Below, in pieces: positions 51,952-61,153 of a stretch of DNA of 64,000 nucleotides. Made by a program: the position numbers and the translations under genes. The stretch spans positions 1,054,001-1,118,000 of the forward strand of contig NZ_CP163528.1 of NCBI RefSeq assembly GCF_041081105.1. Reading direction: 5' to 3'. The first letter of the stretch is position 1, and each line of letters opens with the position of its first letter. The notes under the pieces are model-generated. The model ran no database searches and had not been told where the DNA came from. It worked only from the letters and a program-made list of their open reading frames with translations. This DNA comes from Promicromonospora sp. Populi. GTDB lineage: Bacteria > Actinomycetota > Actinomycetes > Actinomycetales > Cellulomonadaceae.

Positions 51952-54900
51952 ATGCGACCTCTGCCCTCTCCGCGCCCAGCTCTGCGCACAACTCGGCGCA
52001 CAACTCGGCGTCGCCGGGGTGCTTTCCTCGGGAGCACCCTTCTGGCGGCCGCCGTCTTCCTGTCTTCCGGCGCCGCAGTCGCGGCCCCGGACAACGGCTC
52101 GACCCAGGGACCGGTCCGGGTCATCATCGAGCTCGACTCCCCCACGGCTGCCGACGTCGTCGGCCAGGAGGAGGTCGCCGCCGCCCGAACGGCTTCGGGT
52201 CCAGGCGCCGCGCGGGCGCGCAGCGCCTTCGCGGCTGACTACCGGGCCGCCGTCGACACCGTCAAGGAGGCGCAGCAGGGCGTGACGTCCTGGCTCGTCC
52301 GCCAGGACGTGCCGCTGGACGACGCCGAGTCCGTCACCGGCCTGCTCTCCGCGATGGTCGCCACCGTCGACGCCGACGACCTGACCACGCTGCGCTCCGC
52401 CCCCGGCGTCGCGCGGGTCACTCAGGACGCGCCCGCGCGGATCCTCGGCGAGGCGAACATCCCGGCGACGGGCGCGCCCCAGGTCTGGGAACGCACCGAC
52501 GGCGCCGGTCTGCCCGTCAAGGGCACCGGCCGCACCGTGGCGGTCATCGACACGGGTATCGACTACACGCTGGACGACCTCGGCGGCGGGTTCGGCCCCG
52601 GCCACCGCGTCGCGGACGGCTACGACTTTGTCAACGACGACGCCGACCCCATGGACGACCACATGCACGGCACCCACGTGGCGGGCATCGTCGGCGCGGG
52701 CGGGGCCAACCTCACCGGGATGGCGCCCGACGTCACGCTCACCGCGTGGAAGGCCATGGACGCAGGAGGCGGCGGCACCACCGAGGACCTGCTGCTGGCG
52801 CTGGAAGCCGCCACGAACCCGCTGGGCGACCACCCGGCCGACGTCGTGAACATGAGCCTGGGCACGCCCGGCGACGGCACCGACCCGCTGGGCCGCGCCT
52901 CCACCGCCGCGGTGCAGCAGGGTGTGGTGATCGTGGCGGCGGCCGGCAACTCCGGCCCGTACGACCAGAGCGTGAGCTCGCCGGCCGCCGCCGCTGGGGT
53001 CATCGCCGTCGGCGCGGACACGACCGGCGTGTCAGACCCGACGCTTACGCTCGACGGATCCGCGACCCGCCCGCTGGACGTCACCCGCTTCCCGTTGTCG
53101 GCCAACCCACCGGCAGAGGGCAGCACGGCGCGCCTCGTCGACGTCGGCGACGGTCTTGACGAGGAGGACTACGAGAAGGCGGGCGACGTGCGCGGCGCCA
53201 TCGTCGTCATGAACAGCCTCACGGTCAGCGAGCTCGGGCAGGTCCAGGGCCTGCACCTGGCCCAGGCCATGCTCGCCGAGGAGCACGGCGCCGTCGGCGC
53301 CCTGCTGTACACGCCGAGCCCGACCGACCCCGCCGAGGACGGCGCGGGCCCCCAGACCGCGGCGAACATCCTGGCCGACGGCGGCTTCGACCTGCGCCGC
53401 GAGCGCCTCGTCATGATGAACATCAGCTCGGCCCAGTACCAGACCTTCAAGCCCGAGGTCCTGGCCGGCACCGCGACCGGCACGATCGGCTCGGTCGATC
53501 GGACCGACACCATCACGAGCTTCAGCTCGCGTGGCCCGAGCGACGCGATGACGCTCAAGCCCGAGATCGTCGCGCCCGGCTACGAGGTCATGTCCGACAT
53601 CCCCGCGGAGTTCGGCGTGGACGGCGACCAGTACCGGATGTCCGGCACCTCGATGGCCGCGCCGCACGTCGCGGGCGCCGCGGCCCTGCTGGCCCAGGCC
53701 CGCCCCGAGCTGACCGGCGCGCAGCTCCGCGCGACCCTGATCGGCAGCGCCCAGGCGCTGGAGTCCGACGACGCCGGCGGGTCACCGTCGGGCCAGGGGC
53801 CGGCAAGCTCGACGTCTCCGCCGCCGTCGAGCAGCAGGTGACCGCCTCCCCCGACGCCCTGTCCCTGGGGCTGGCCGACATGGGGCCGGACCCGGAGCGC
53901 ACTCGCACCGTGGTGCTGCACAACTCGGGCGACCGGGCGGTGACCGTCCGGCTGTCCGTCGAGGAGGCCGAGGGCAGCACCGGCGAGGCCGAGCTGTCGA
54001 CGCGGCGGCTGCGGATCCCGGCCGGCCGGGAGGCATCGGTCGAGCTCACGGTCGCCCCGGAGTCCGGCGCCGTTGATGCCGAGACCTCCGGCGTGGTGGT
54101 GGGCACCGTCTCTGGCGGGAGCGCCCGGGGCAGCGTCCGGATCCCATACGCCACGTATGTGCGCCCCCTACAGATCCAGGCCTCGCCGTCGCTGGCCACC
54201 GGCGAGACGCAGGTGTTCGTCCATGCGCCGATGGCGCCCGAGGCGGCCCCGACGGTGCGCGCGACGGCGCCCTCCGGGGCCGAGTACACCGCGGCGCTCA
54301 CCGCCGTCGGCACGAGCCCCGGCTGGTACCGCGGCACCGTGCCGCTCGACGAGCCCGGCACCTACCGGCTCGACGCCACCGCTACGGTCACCGGGCGCAC
54401 GCTGACCGGTTCCGGGGGTGTGCAGTCCGAGGGCGCCGACCAGGCGGGCGCCTGGGAGCAGGTCGGTCTGTCCGGCGCGGCACGGGTGCTGGCCACCTCG
54501 CCCACGACGCCGGGCACCGGGCTGGCGATGACGGCCACAGGTGTGCATCCGTTCGTCACCACCGACCACGGCGTCACCTGGGAGCGGGTGCGCAGCATGC
54601 CCGTCGCTGACGGCTGGGGCATCCCCGTGGCCGACCCCGCGACCCCGGGCGGGTTCTACGTCGCCCTGAACGGCCGCAGCGGCAGGGTGACGCTCGACCC
54701 CAGCTATCAGGGCCGCATCGTCCACACCCCGGACGCCGGGGCCACCTGGACGGTCCTGCCGTTCCCCGACGTCGCGATCCGGGAGCTCGTCGCCCATGGC
54801 GACGCCCTGGCCGCGATCACCGACGACGGGCTCTACCTCAGCCAGGACGCCGGCCAGCGCTGGCGCCGGGTTGCCCCGGCCTGGGACGACCTCGTGTACG

Positions 54901-56690
54901 GCGCGGCGTTCGCCGGGAACGACCTGCTCATCGCCACCTACGACGGCATCTTCCGGATCGCCGACGTGCTGACCGGCGGCAGCGAGGTCACGCAGCCCTA
55001 CGTCACCACCGAGTACAGCAACCGGCCGCAGGGTGTGGTCGCCGACGGCACCACCGCGGTCACGGTCCGGGGCGACGGCGTCTCGCTCACCTCGGCCGAC
55101 GGCGGCGCCACCTGGACCGAAGGCCCGGACACCGACCAGTCCTATGTCACGGTCATCACCCTGACCGACGGCGTGGTGTACGCCTCCGGCCTGTCGTCGT
55201 ACAGCACGTCCGCGGACGGCGGCGCCACGTGGGAGACCCACCCGCTGCCCGTCCACGGGCCGCTCGCCACCGACGTCGACCACTGGCCGGGCACCCCGGC
55301 CGACCATTTCGCCGGCAGTGTGGTCATGACCATGGAGAACGCCGGGTACTACGCCACCGAGGACGGCGAGGAGTGGACCAGGACGGGCGTGTCCGGCAGC
55401 GACGTGTCCGCCGTCCAGGCGGGTACGGACGCCGACGGCGAACCCGTGCTGCGGGCCGTCGACTTCGAGGGCCTCCACGTCCGCTCCGCGGCGGACGTCG
55501 TGCCGGACGCGCAGGACTGGGGCTCGATCGGTCACGAGGGCTGGACGGGCTACGAGCTCACGGAGGTCACCCAGTCGCCGCGCGGTGACCGCGACGTCTG
55601 GGCCATCGGCACCAACGCGATCGGCGGCGGCCGGATCGTCACCGGCAGCGCCGGGACCACCGATGCCGATCTCACGCGGGTCGGGCCGGCCGCGGGCTTC
55701 ACCCCGACGGCGCTGGCCCTCTCGCCTTACGAACCGGCGTCCGGGAGCGACACCGTGGTGGTCGCCTACGCGTCGATAGTCGACTCGGGCCTCATGGTCT
55801 CGCACGACGGGTTCGAGACGTGGACCAGCTACGCCCACGGCATCCAGATCGACCAGATAGTGGTGGACCCGTCCGACGAGCGCCGGCTGTGGCTGGCCTC
55901 GCCGTCGGGCCTGTACCGCTCGGACGATCTGGGCGAGACGATCACCCGCCTGACCAACGCCCAGACCGGATCCGTGTGGGTCGACCCCGAGGACGCCGAC
56001 CACGTGGTGGTCGGCGAGCGCCCGGGTATCCGGGTGAGCACCGACGGCGGGGAGTCCTTCACCGCCGCGGAGGTACCCAACGCCTCGGCTGGGGTGCGTG
56101 CCCTCGTGTCCGTCGAGGTGCCGGACGGCCCGGCCGCCGGTCTGGACCTCCTCGTCGCGGGCGCCGCGCGGTGGCAGCCGTTCGGTCTCGCGGCCAACGG
56201 CGCGGGCGTCTTCGTCTCGGCCGACGGCGGCGCGACCTGGGCATCGGCGTCGGCGGGCCTGTCGGCCATGTCGGTGCGGTCACTGGCCGTGAGCCCGGAC
56301 GGCGCGTGGCTGTACGCGGGTGCCGACCAGGGCGGGGTGCACCGTACGTCCGTCGGCGCGCTCGTGCCGGCCGACCTGCTGCCCGCGGCGACCACTACGC
56401 GCATCAAGGCCCCGGCCACGGTGCGCCCGCTGGAGCCGTTCCTGGTGAAGGTGACGGTGTCGGCCGACGACGCCGACGGCGCTCCGTCGGGGCGGGTGAC
56501 CGTCACGGTCGGTCGCGAGGGCGACCGGCACCCGTACGAGCGGACGGTCCGGCTGCGGAACGGCCGGGCGGACGTGCTGGTCCCGCCGCTCGTCCGACCC
56601 GGTGACTACACGATCACCGCCGCCTACGAAGGATCCGAGGAGTTCGCGGGCTCGGAGGCAACTGCGGAGATCGAGGTGAGCCGGCGGTAG
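51952..56690 (+). pseudogene. giant secreted subtilase with Asp-box propeller, split by a one-base frameshift
   Basis: The first frame (51952-53841) encodes a signal peptide, an inhibitor-type pro-region, and an S8 domain with catalytic Asp (AVIDTGID, about 199), His (MHGTHVAG, about 238) and Ser (SGTSMAAPH, about 567) and a PA-type insert. Near 53780 the frame breaks. From there the other frame reads VGPGAGKLDVSAAVEQQ and continues through a beta-sandwich and a long Asp-box region (SADGGATW repeats) to 56690. Restoring one G in GGCGGG gives a continuous protein of about 1579 residues. The break falls where subtilase domains normally end in GAGKLDV, so the original was one gene; a sequencing indel is likely. 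Confidence 0.85.
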
Positions 56691-56702
56691 CTCCGGGGCT
56701 GA

Positions 56703-56738
56703 GAGCGGGTGACCCGGGCCGGGCCGGGCACCCGGCTC
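56703..56738. terminator. GC-rich hairpin between convergent subtilase and LLM genes
   Basis: GAGCGGGTG (56703-56711) pairs with CACCCGGCTC (56729-56738), with one bulged base and an inner GC-rich stem. It begins 13 bases after the subtilase stop and touches the stop codon of the convergent oxidoreductase gene. Confidence 0.5.
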
Positions 56739-57561
56739 AGCGGCGCGTAAGGCCCAGCGCATCCGCCAGGGCGCTCATACGTTCGGCAGTGCCCTCGTGG
56801 TCACCGAAGTGCACCGCCAGCTGGGCGGCGCCGGCCTCGCGGTACGCGGCGACGTCGTCGGCGACCTGCTCGACCGGTGTGCCGCCGTCCCAGCTGATCC
56901 GTAGCGCCGGGGCGACGTCGCGGCCGGCCGACAGGTCGCCGAGCGCCCGCGCGCGCTCGGCGAAGGCATCGGGGTTGGCGGGGATGCCCTGCCAGACATC
57001 GCCGTAGCGGGCGGCGCGGCGCAGCGCGGCGTCGCTGTTCCCGCCGATCATGATCGGCACGCGCCCGCCGTCGGGCACCGGCGCGAACACACCCTGCTCG
57101 TAGGAGAACCGCCGGGCCTGATAGGGCGCGGCGCCGCCCGAGAACAGGTGCCGCAGCAGCTCCAGCGAGTCGTCGGTGACGGCGCCACGGTGCGCGTGGT
57201 CCGCGCCCACTGCCTCGAACTCGGGCACGCTCCACCCCACGCCGACGCCGAGGGTCACCCGGCCGCCGGAGAGCTGGTGCAGGGTCGCCAGCTGCTTGGC
57301 GAGCACAAACGGGTCGCGCAGGGCCACCACCAGCACCGAGGTGCCGAACCGCAGCCGCTCGGTGACCGCCGTCAGGTGCCCGATCGTCACCAGCGGTTCG
57401 TACACACCCCCGAACGTGGGCCCGTACTCGCCGGGCGGCAGCAGGTGGTCGGGCAGCCACGCCGTCGTGTAGCCGAGGTCCTCAGCCGTTCGCGCCAGGT
57501 CGACGAGGGTCGCCGTCGGCATGGTCGGCGACTCGTCCGGCAGCACTACCTGCAGCTCCAT
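56737..57561 (-). CDS. LLM-class F420-dependent oxidoreductase
   Basis: A 274-residue luciferase-like TIM-barrel protein. Typical segments are TAWLPDHLLPPGEYGPTFGG, the VAPG-like GTSVLVVALRDPFVLAKQ, and VTLGVGVGWSVPEFEAVG. In actinobacteria this subgroup generally uses deazaflavin F420, although FMN cannot be excluded. The ATG is at 57561. It is monocistronic, convergent with the subtilase and divergent from the small gene at 57637. The substrate is unknown. Confidence 0.9.
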   Translation of the reverse strand: MELQVVLPDESPTMPTATLVDLARTAEDLGYTTAWLPDHLLPPGEYGPTFGGVYEPLVTIGHLTAVTERLRFGTSVLVVALRDPFVLAKQLATLHQLSGGRVTLGVGVGWSVPEFEAVGADHAHRGAVTDDSLELLRHLFSGGAAPYQARRFSYEQGVFAPVPDGGRVPIMIGGNSDAALRRAARYGDVWQGIPANPDAFAERARALGDLSAGRDVAPALRISWDGGTPVEQVADDVAAYREAGAAQLAVHFGDHEGTAERMSALADALGLTRR

Positions 57562-57636
57562 GCCTGACCGAACCCGCGGTCGGACGTCGTCATTCCCGGC
57601 TTCTCAACGGCGGCCCGGCGTGGTTGGCTTCGGCGC

Positions 57637-58110
57637 GTGGAAATCATCGTGACCAGCATCGTCGCCGTCGTCGGAACACTGCTCGGTTCGCTGGCGACCC
57701 ACTACTTCCAACGGCGGAACCGGGCGGACGCCGAACGCTTCGAACGCAACGAGCGCCTGCGCCAGGAGCGGGTGAGCGCGTACACGGCCTTTGGCGGCGC
57801 ACTCGTCAACCTTCGCCGTGCCCAGATGGACCGCTGGTTCGCGATCCACAACCAGCGCGACGGCGCGGACCCCGAGGCGCTCCGTTACGAGACCTACCGG
57901 CTGCGGACGAACGCGCTCGAAGCGCACTTCCGAGTGCAGCTCGTCACCGAGTCCAGGGAATTGATCGAGCTGGGCCAGCGAGCAATCGACAGTGTCGACC
58001 GGCTCGCCCCGAACCTCGCCCGCGACGAGTTCCAGGACACCCGGGATGAGTCCCGACAGGACATCTTCAGCTTCGTGGAGGCTGCCCGGAAGCACGTCGA
58101 CGTGGCGTAG
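57637..58110 (+). CDS. small N-terminally anchored hypothetical protein
   Basis: A 157-residue protein starting with GTG at 57637. A single N-terminal membrane helix (IIVTSIVAVVGTLLGSLATHY) is followed by a basic, highly charged helical region (QRRNRADAERFERNERLRQER) that could form a coiled coil in the cytoplasm. I do not recognise a family, though the layout is common among small actinobacterial membrane proteins. It diverges from the LLM gene with a 75-base gap. Confidence 0.65.
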   Translation: MEIIVTSIVAVVGTLLGSLATHYFQRRNRADAERFERNERLRQERVSAYTAFGGALVNLRRAQMDRWFAIHNQRDGADPEALRYETYRLRTNALEAHFRVQLVTESRELIELGQRAIDSVDRLAPNLARDEFQDTRDESRQDIFSFVEAARKHVDVA

Positions 58111-58162
58111 CGCCCGGGGTCCGGCGGGACATCCCGACGGCCTCGTGTTGCATTGTGTACAC

Positions 58163-58450
58163 ATGGACTCCTCCGCCCCCAAGACCATCGTCATCACCGG
58201 CGCCAGCGACGGGATCGGCGCCGCCGCGTCCCGCCTGCTCACCGCCAAGCTGCTCATGGCCACACCCGAGAAGGGGGCCGCGCAGCTGGTCCGGTTCGCC
58301 CAGACAGAGCCGGGCGTCGACTGGCAGTCGGGCGCGTACTACGAGAGCGGCCACGTCGCCCGCCGCACCAACCCGCAGGCGCGCGACGCCGACCTCGCTC
58401 GCCGACTCTGGGAGCGCTCGGAGCAGCTCGTGGGCGTGGCGGCTGCCTGA
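58163..58450 (+). pseudogene. internally deleted short-chain dehydrogenase remnant
   Basis: The 95-residue frame begins as a normal SDR (KTIVITGASDGIGAAASRLL, cofactor loop GASDGIG) but after about 28 residues jumps directly to a typical SDR C-terminus (LMATPEKGAAQLVRFAQTEP then GAYYESG and LWERSEQLVG). The roughly 170-200 residues that should hold NNAG, the catalytic Ser and YxxxK are missing. The joint is in frame, so a short protein could still be made, but it cannot be an enzyme. Confidence 0.8.
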
Positions 58451-58505
58451 CTCGCACGCACTACGTCGGCCGGCGCCGCCGCGGGCCGGTGACCGGGCGC
58501 CGGCT

Positions 58506-58550
58506 CCCGTCAGCCTGCCCGTCAGCCTGCCCGTCAGCCTGCCCGTCAGT
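58506..58550. repeat. 12-bp tandem repeat, three full units plus a partial
   Basis: CCCGTCAGCCTG is repeated exactly three times (58506-58541), followed by CCCGTCAGT (58542-58550). The array follows the SDR remnant and runs into the stop region of the minus-strand gene beginning at 58546. Confidence 0.85.
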
Positions 58551-59295
58551 CCGCCTGGCGCGCCCCGCGTCCCGCGCCACCGCTCCACTGCCTGCGGAAC
58601 CAGCCCTCCCAGGTGTGCCCGCCAAACCGCTCGCCCGCGGCGACCAGCTTCTCGAACGAGTGGTATCCCCCGGGCAGCCGCACGCGCCACAGCACAGCGG
58701 GCAGGTCCGGCGTCGGCGATGGGTCCTTGGCGCGGTAACGCAGCAGGCGCGGCAGCTCGCGCAGCTCCTCCTCGCGCATCGGCACGATCTCCAGGGCGAT
58801 GCCCCGCTTGTCGGTCACGCGCAGCGCTCCGTAGACCCGGTCCTTGACCCAGCCGCTGACCTTGGCCTTCAGGTGTGCCGTCGGCCCACCGATGGTCGGC
58901 AGCTCGGGCGGCAGCTCGTACGACAGGCCGATCCGCGCCGCCTGGGTCCACCGCACCAGGTCCCACGACGTGCCGTGCCAGAACCAGATGCCCGCGGCGT
59001 CGACCACCAGGCCGCGGGGCCGCGTCACCCGCCAGAAGCTGGCCACGAACAGCAGGCACAGCCCGCCGAACAGCAGCCCGAAGAAGCCCGCGATCCACTT
59101 GGCGACCGGATCCGGGTCGGTCACCACGGCGTAGCCGCACGCCCACCCCAGCGGCCCGGTCAGCACGATGCCGACGACGAGCGCGATGCCGCCCACCCGC
59201 CCGAGGTCCAGCCGGTGCGCGTCCGGGGAGAGGATCGGTTCGCCGTCCGTCGTCGAGCCGCCGGGCGCCCTGCCCATCATGTCCTGGTTTGTCAC
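58546..59295 (-). CDS. two-helix membrane protein with PH-like C-terminal domain, unknown function
   Basis: A protein of about 249 residues. After a short polar N-terminus come two membrane helices (GGIALVVGIVLTGPLGWACGY and WIAGFFGLLFGGLCLLFVAS). A cytoplasmic region follows with a beta-rich PH-like pattern (GLVVDAAGIWFWHGTSWDLVRW). I place the start at GTG 59295; ATG 59280 or 59277 are alternatives. The open frame continues upstream to 59553 but crosses a hairpin and is not credible. No family is recognised with confidence. Confidence 0.65.
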   Translation of the reverse strand: MTNQDMMGRAPGGSTTDGEPILSPDAHRLDLGRVGGIALVVGIVLTGPLGWACGYAVVTDPDPVAKWIAGFFGLLFGGLCLLFVASFWRVTRPRGLVVDAAGIWFWHGTSWDLVRWTQAARIGLSYELPPELPTIGGPTAHLKAKVSGWVKDRVYGALRVTDKRGIALEIVPMREEELRELPRLLRYRAKDPSPTPDLPAVLWRVRLPGGYHSFEKLVAAGERFGGHTWEGWFRRQWSGGAGRGARQAD

Positions 59296-59380
59296 GCGGG
59301 TGATCGTAGCGGCCGGACTGGTCGCGTGGGTGCCGGCAGCTGGGCTTCCGGGAGCTGGCCTGCGCGCTGTTTCCGTTGGC

Positions 59381-59416
59381 GCGGGAACGAGGCTGCTCCA
59401 CACATCCTCGTCCCGC
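59381..59416 (-). terminator. hairpin downstream of the HxlR gene
   Basis: GCGGGAACGAGG (59381-59392) pairs with CCTCGTCCCGC (59406-59416) with one bulged A and a 13-base loop. On the minus strand it follows the HxlR stop by 45 bases and lies before the next minus-strand gene. Confidence 0.55.
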
Positions 59417-59461
59417 ACGACTGCCAGCACCTCGGACGTCAGTACCGGCGGGGCTCGGCCA

Positions 59462-59971
59462 TCAATCGACCGAGCTCGATGACCCTCCCCGCGCCGTCTC
59501 AGCGACCGAGCCCTCAAGGACGTCGGCAAGAGCGCGCAGCTTCTCCGCGACACGCCCGCCGAGCGGCGTCAGGCTGTACTCGACTCGCGGCGGGATGTTC
59601 GTGACGACGTCGCGCGTGACCATGCCGTCCCGTTCGAGCGTCTGCAGCGTCTGGGACAGCATCTTCTCGCTGACCCCCTCGACGCGGCGGCGCAGCGCGT
59701 TGAAGCGGTAGCTGCCCTCCCCCAGCGCGAGCAGGGCGAGCGAGGCCCACTTGGCGGTGACGTCCTCGAATGCAGCCCGCGATGGGCAGTCGCGCGCGAA
59801 GACGTCGATCACCAGGTCCTGCGGGGGCCCATCGGTCGGGTCGTCGCCCGGCAGATCGGATCCTGACGCGACGGATCCTGACGCGACGGATCCCGGCACG
59901 TCGGGTCCCGGCACGACGGATCCCGGCACGTCAGGTCCCGGGTCGACGGGCTCCAGGTCGGTGATGCTCAC
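59462..59971 (-). CDS. HxlR family redox-type regulator (QorR/YtfH-like)
   Basis: A 169-residue winged-helix regulator. The first 50 residues are an unusual Pro/Gly/Ser/Asp repeat (PGPDVPGSV and variants) encoded by tandem DNA repeats. The HxlR domain starts with RDCPSRAAFEDVTAKWASL, where the Cys matches the redox-sensing cysteine of QorR-like members, and contains RRRVEGVSEKMLSQTLQTLE as the DNA-binding region. It is divergent from an NmrA/QorB-type reductase gene, the same arrangement as ytfH/ytfG of E. coli. GTG start at 59971. Confidence 0.9.
   Translation of the reverse strand: MSITDLEPVDPGPDVPGSVVPGPDVPGSVASGSVASGSDLPGDDPTDGPPQDLVIDVFARDCPSRAAFEDVTAKWASLALLALGEGSYRFNALRRRVEGVSEKMLSQTLQTLERDGMVTRDVVTNIPPRVEYSLTPLGGRVAEKLRALADVLEGSVAETARGGSSSSVD
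59855..59943. repeat. 15-bp-based tandem repeats inside the HxlR N-terminus
   Basis: Diverged units of the form CGGATCCTGACGCGA and CGGATCCCGGCACGT alternate about six times. They encode the SGSVA and PGSDV repeats at the start of the HxlR protein and keep the reading frame. Confidence 0.7.
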
Positions 59972-60018
59972 GAGACCAGGGTACCGCTCACTCTCGGAAT
60001 ATGGTGTACTTTCGATTC

Positions 60019-60030
60019 GTTAGTGCTAAC
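60019..60030. promoter_or_regulatory. candidate HxlR operator
   Basis: GTTAG-TG-CTAAC is an inverted repeat with 5-bp arms in the 120-base gap between the divergent HxlR and QorB-like genes. It lies 48 bases from the HxlR start and 62 bases before the reductase ATG. Confidence 0.45.
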
Positions 60031-60091
60031 CACTGGCAACCGCCGAACCCGACACTGCCCCACGCAGGAACCACGAACAATGGAGAACGCC

Positions 60092-60949
60092 ATGACCACC
60101 TACGCCGTCACCGGGGCCACCGGCCAGCTCGGCCGCCTCGTCGTCGAAGAGCTGCTGTCCCGCGGTGTCCCCGCAACCGACCTGGTCGCGATCGTCCGCA
60201 CGCCCGCCAAGGCCGCCGACCTCGCCGAGCGCGGTGTGCAGGTCCGGGCGGGCGACTACTCGCTGCCCGAGACCCTGCCGGCCGCACTCGCCGGGGTCCA
60301 GCGCCTGCTGCTCGTCTCCGGCAGCGAGCCGGGCGGGCGCCTCGCCCAGCACACCGCGGTGATCGAGGCCGCCCAGGCCGCGGGCGTCGAGCGCATCACC
60401 TATACCGGCATCCTCAACTCGGACCACACGTCCAACCCGCTCGCCGGGGAGCACCAGGCCACCGAGCAGGTGCTCCGCGCCTCCGGCATCCCGTTCTCCG
60501 TGCTCCGCAACGGCTGGTACACCGAGAACTACACCGAGCGGCTTGAGGAGTACCTGCAGCGCGGCGAGATCGTCGGTGCCACGGCGGGCGGCAAGGTCTC
60601 GGCCGCCCCGCGCGCCGACTACGCCGCCGCGGCGGCGGCGGCGGTCCTCGCAGACGACGGCGACGTCGTCATCCACGAGCTCGGCGGCTCCGCGTTCAGC
60701 TTCGACGAGCTGGCCGCGACCATCAGCGACATCACCGGCACCAAGGTGGCCCACCGCGACCTGACCGTCCCTGAGTACGCGGCCGAGCTGCAGCAGGCCG
60801 GGCTCGACGCCGGCACCGCGGGCTTCGTCGCCGGGCTCGACGCCTCGATCGCCGCCGGCGACCTGGAGACCGACAGCGACGACCTGGTCCGGCTCCTGGA
60901 CCGCCCCGCGACCCCGCTCGCCGACGTCGTCCGCGCCGCGCGCGCCTGA
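60092..60949 (+). CDS. NmrA-like NAD(P)H quinone reductase (QorB/YtfG-like)
   Basis: A 285-residue Rossmann-fold protein of the NmrA/QorB group. The cofactor motif GATGQLG is at residues 7-13, and the phrases YTGILNSDHTSNPLAGEH and RNGWYTENY are characteristic. I start at ATG 60092 behind GGAGAA rather than at upstream in-frame starts (60080 or 60023). It reduces quinones or related electrophiles in the cytoplasm and is probably derepressed by the HxlR regulator upon thiol oxidation. Confidence 0.9.
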   Translation: MTTYAVTGATGQLGRLVVEELLSRGVPATDLVAIVRTPAKAADLAERGVQVRAGDYSLPETLPAALAGVQRLLLVSGSEPGGRLAQHTAVIEAAQAAGVERITYTGILNSDHTSNPLAGEHQATEQVLRASGIPFSVLRNGWYTENYTERLEEYLQRGEIVGATAGGKVSAAPRADYAAAAAAAVLADDGDVVIHELGGSAFSFDELAATISDITGTKVAHRDLTVPEYAAELQQAGLDAGTAGFVAGLDASIAAGDLETDSDDLVRLLDRPATPLADVVRAARA

Positions 60950-60984
60950 ACCGACCCCTGCCGGCCCGGGCCTTCCCCCGGGCG

Positions 60985-61034
60985 GTCGGCAGAACGTCAG
61001 CGTAGTCGGTAGCCCGGGCTACCGACTACCTGAC
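60985..61034. terminator. long palindromic hairpin after the QorB-like gene
   Basis: GTAGTCGGTAGCCC (61002-61015) is followed directly by its reverse complement (61016-61029), and GTCA (60996-60999) pairs with TGAC (61031-61034). GTCGGCAGAACGTCAG (60985-61000) differs by one base from part of the hairpin at 48212. The rest of the 204-base gap to the next gene shows nothing else clear. Confidence 0.65.
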
Positions 61035-61153
61035 GGAGCACCGATCACTCGGCGCCGACCTGGGCTACGCCAGCAGGCCCGGCCAGCCGAGAGCCCGTGA
61101 GGGGTAATGCCAGTCCCCTTCTCCGATTCGACGCGGCGTGCGTGAATGGAGCC

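Noticed and set aside
58506..58550. CRISPR-like array
   Set aside because: The 12-bp units are directly adjacent without spacers and no cas genes exist in the window.
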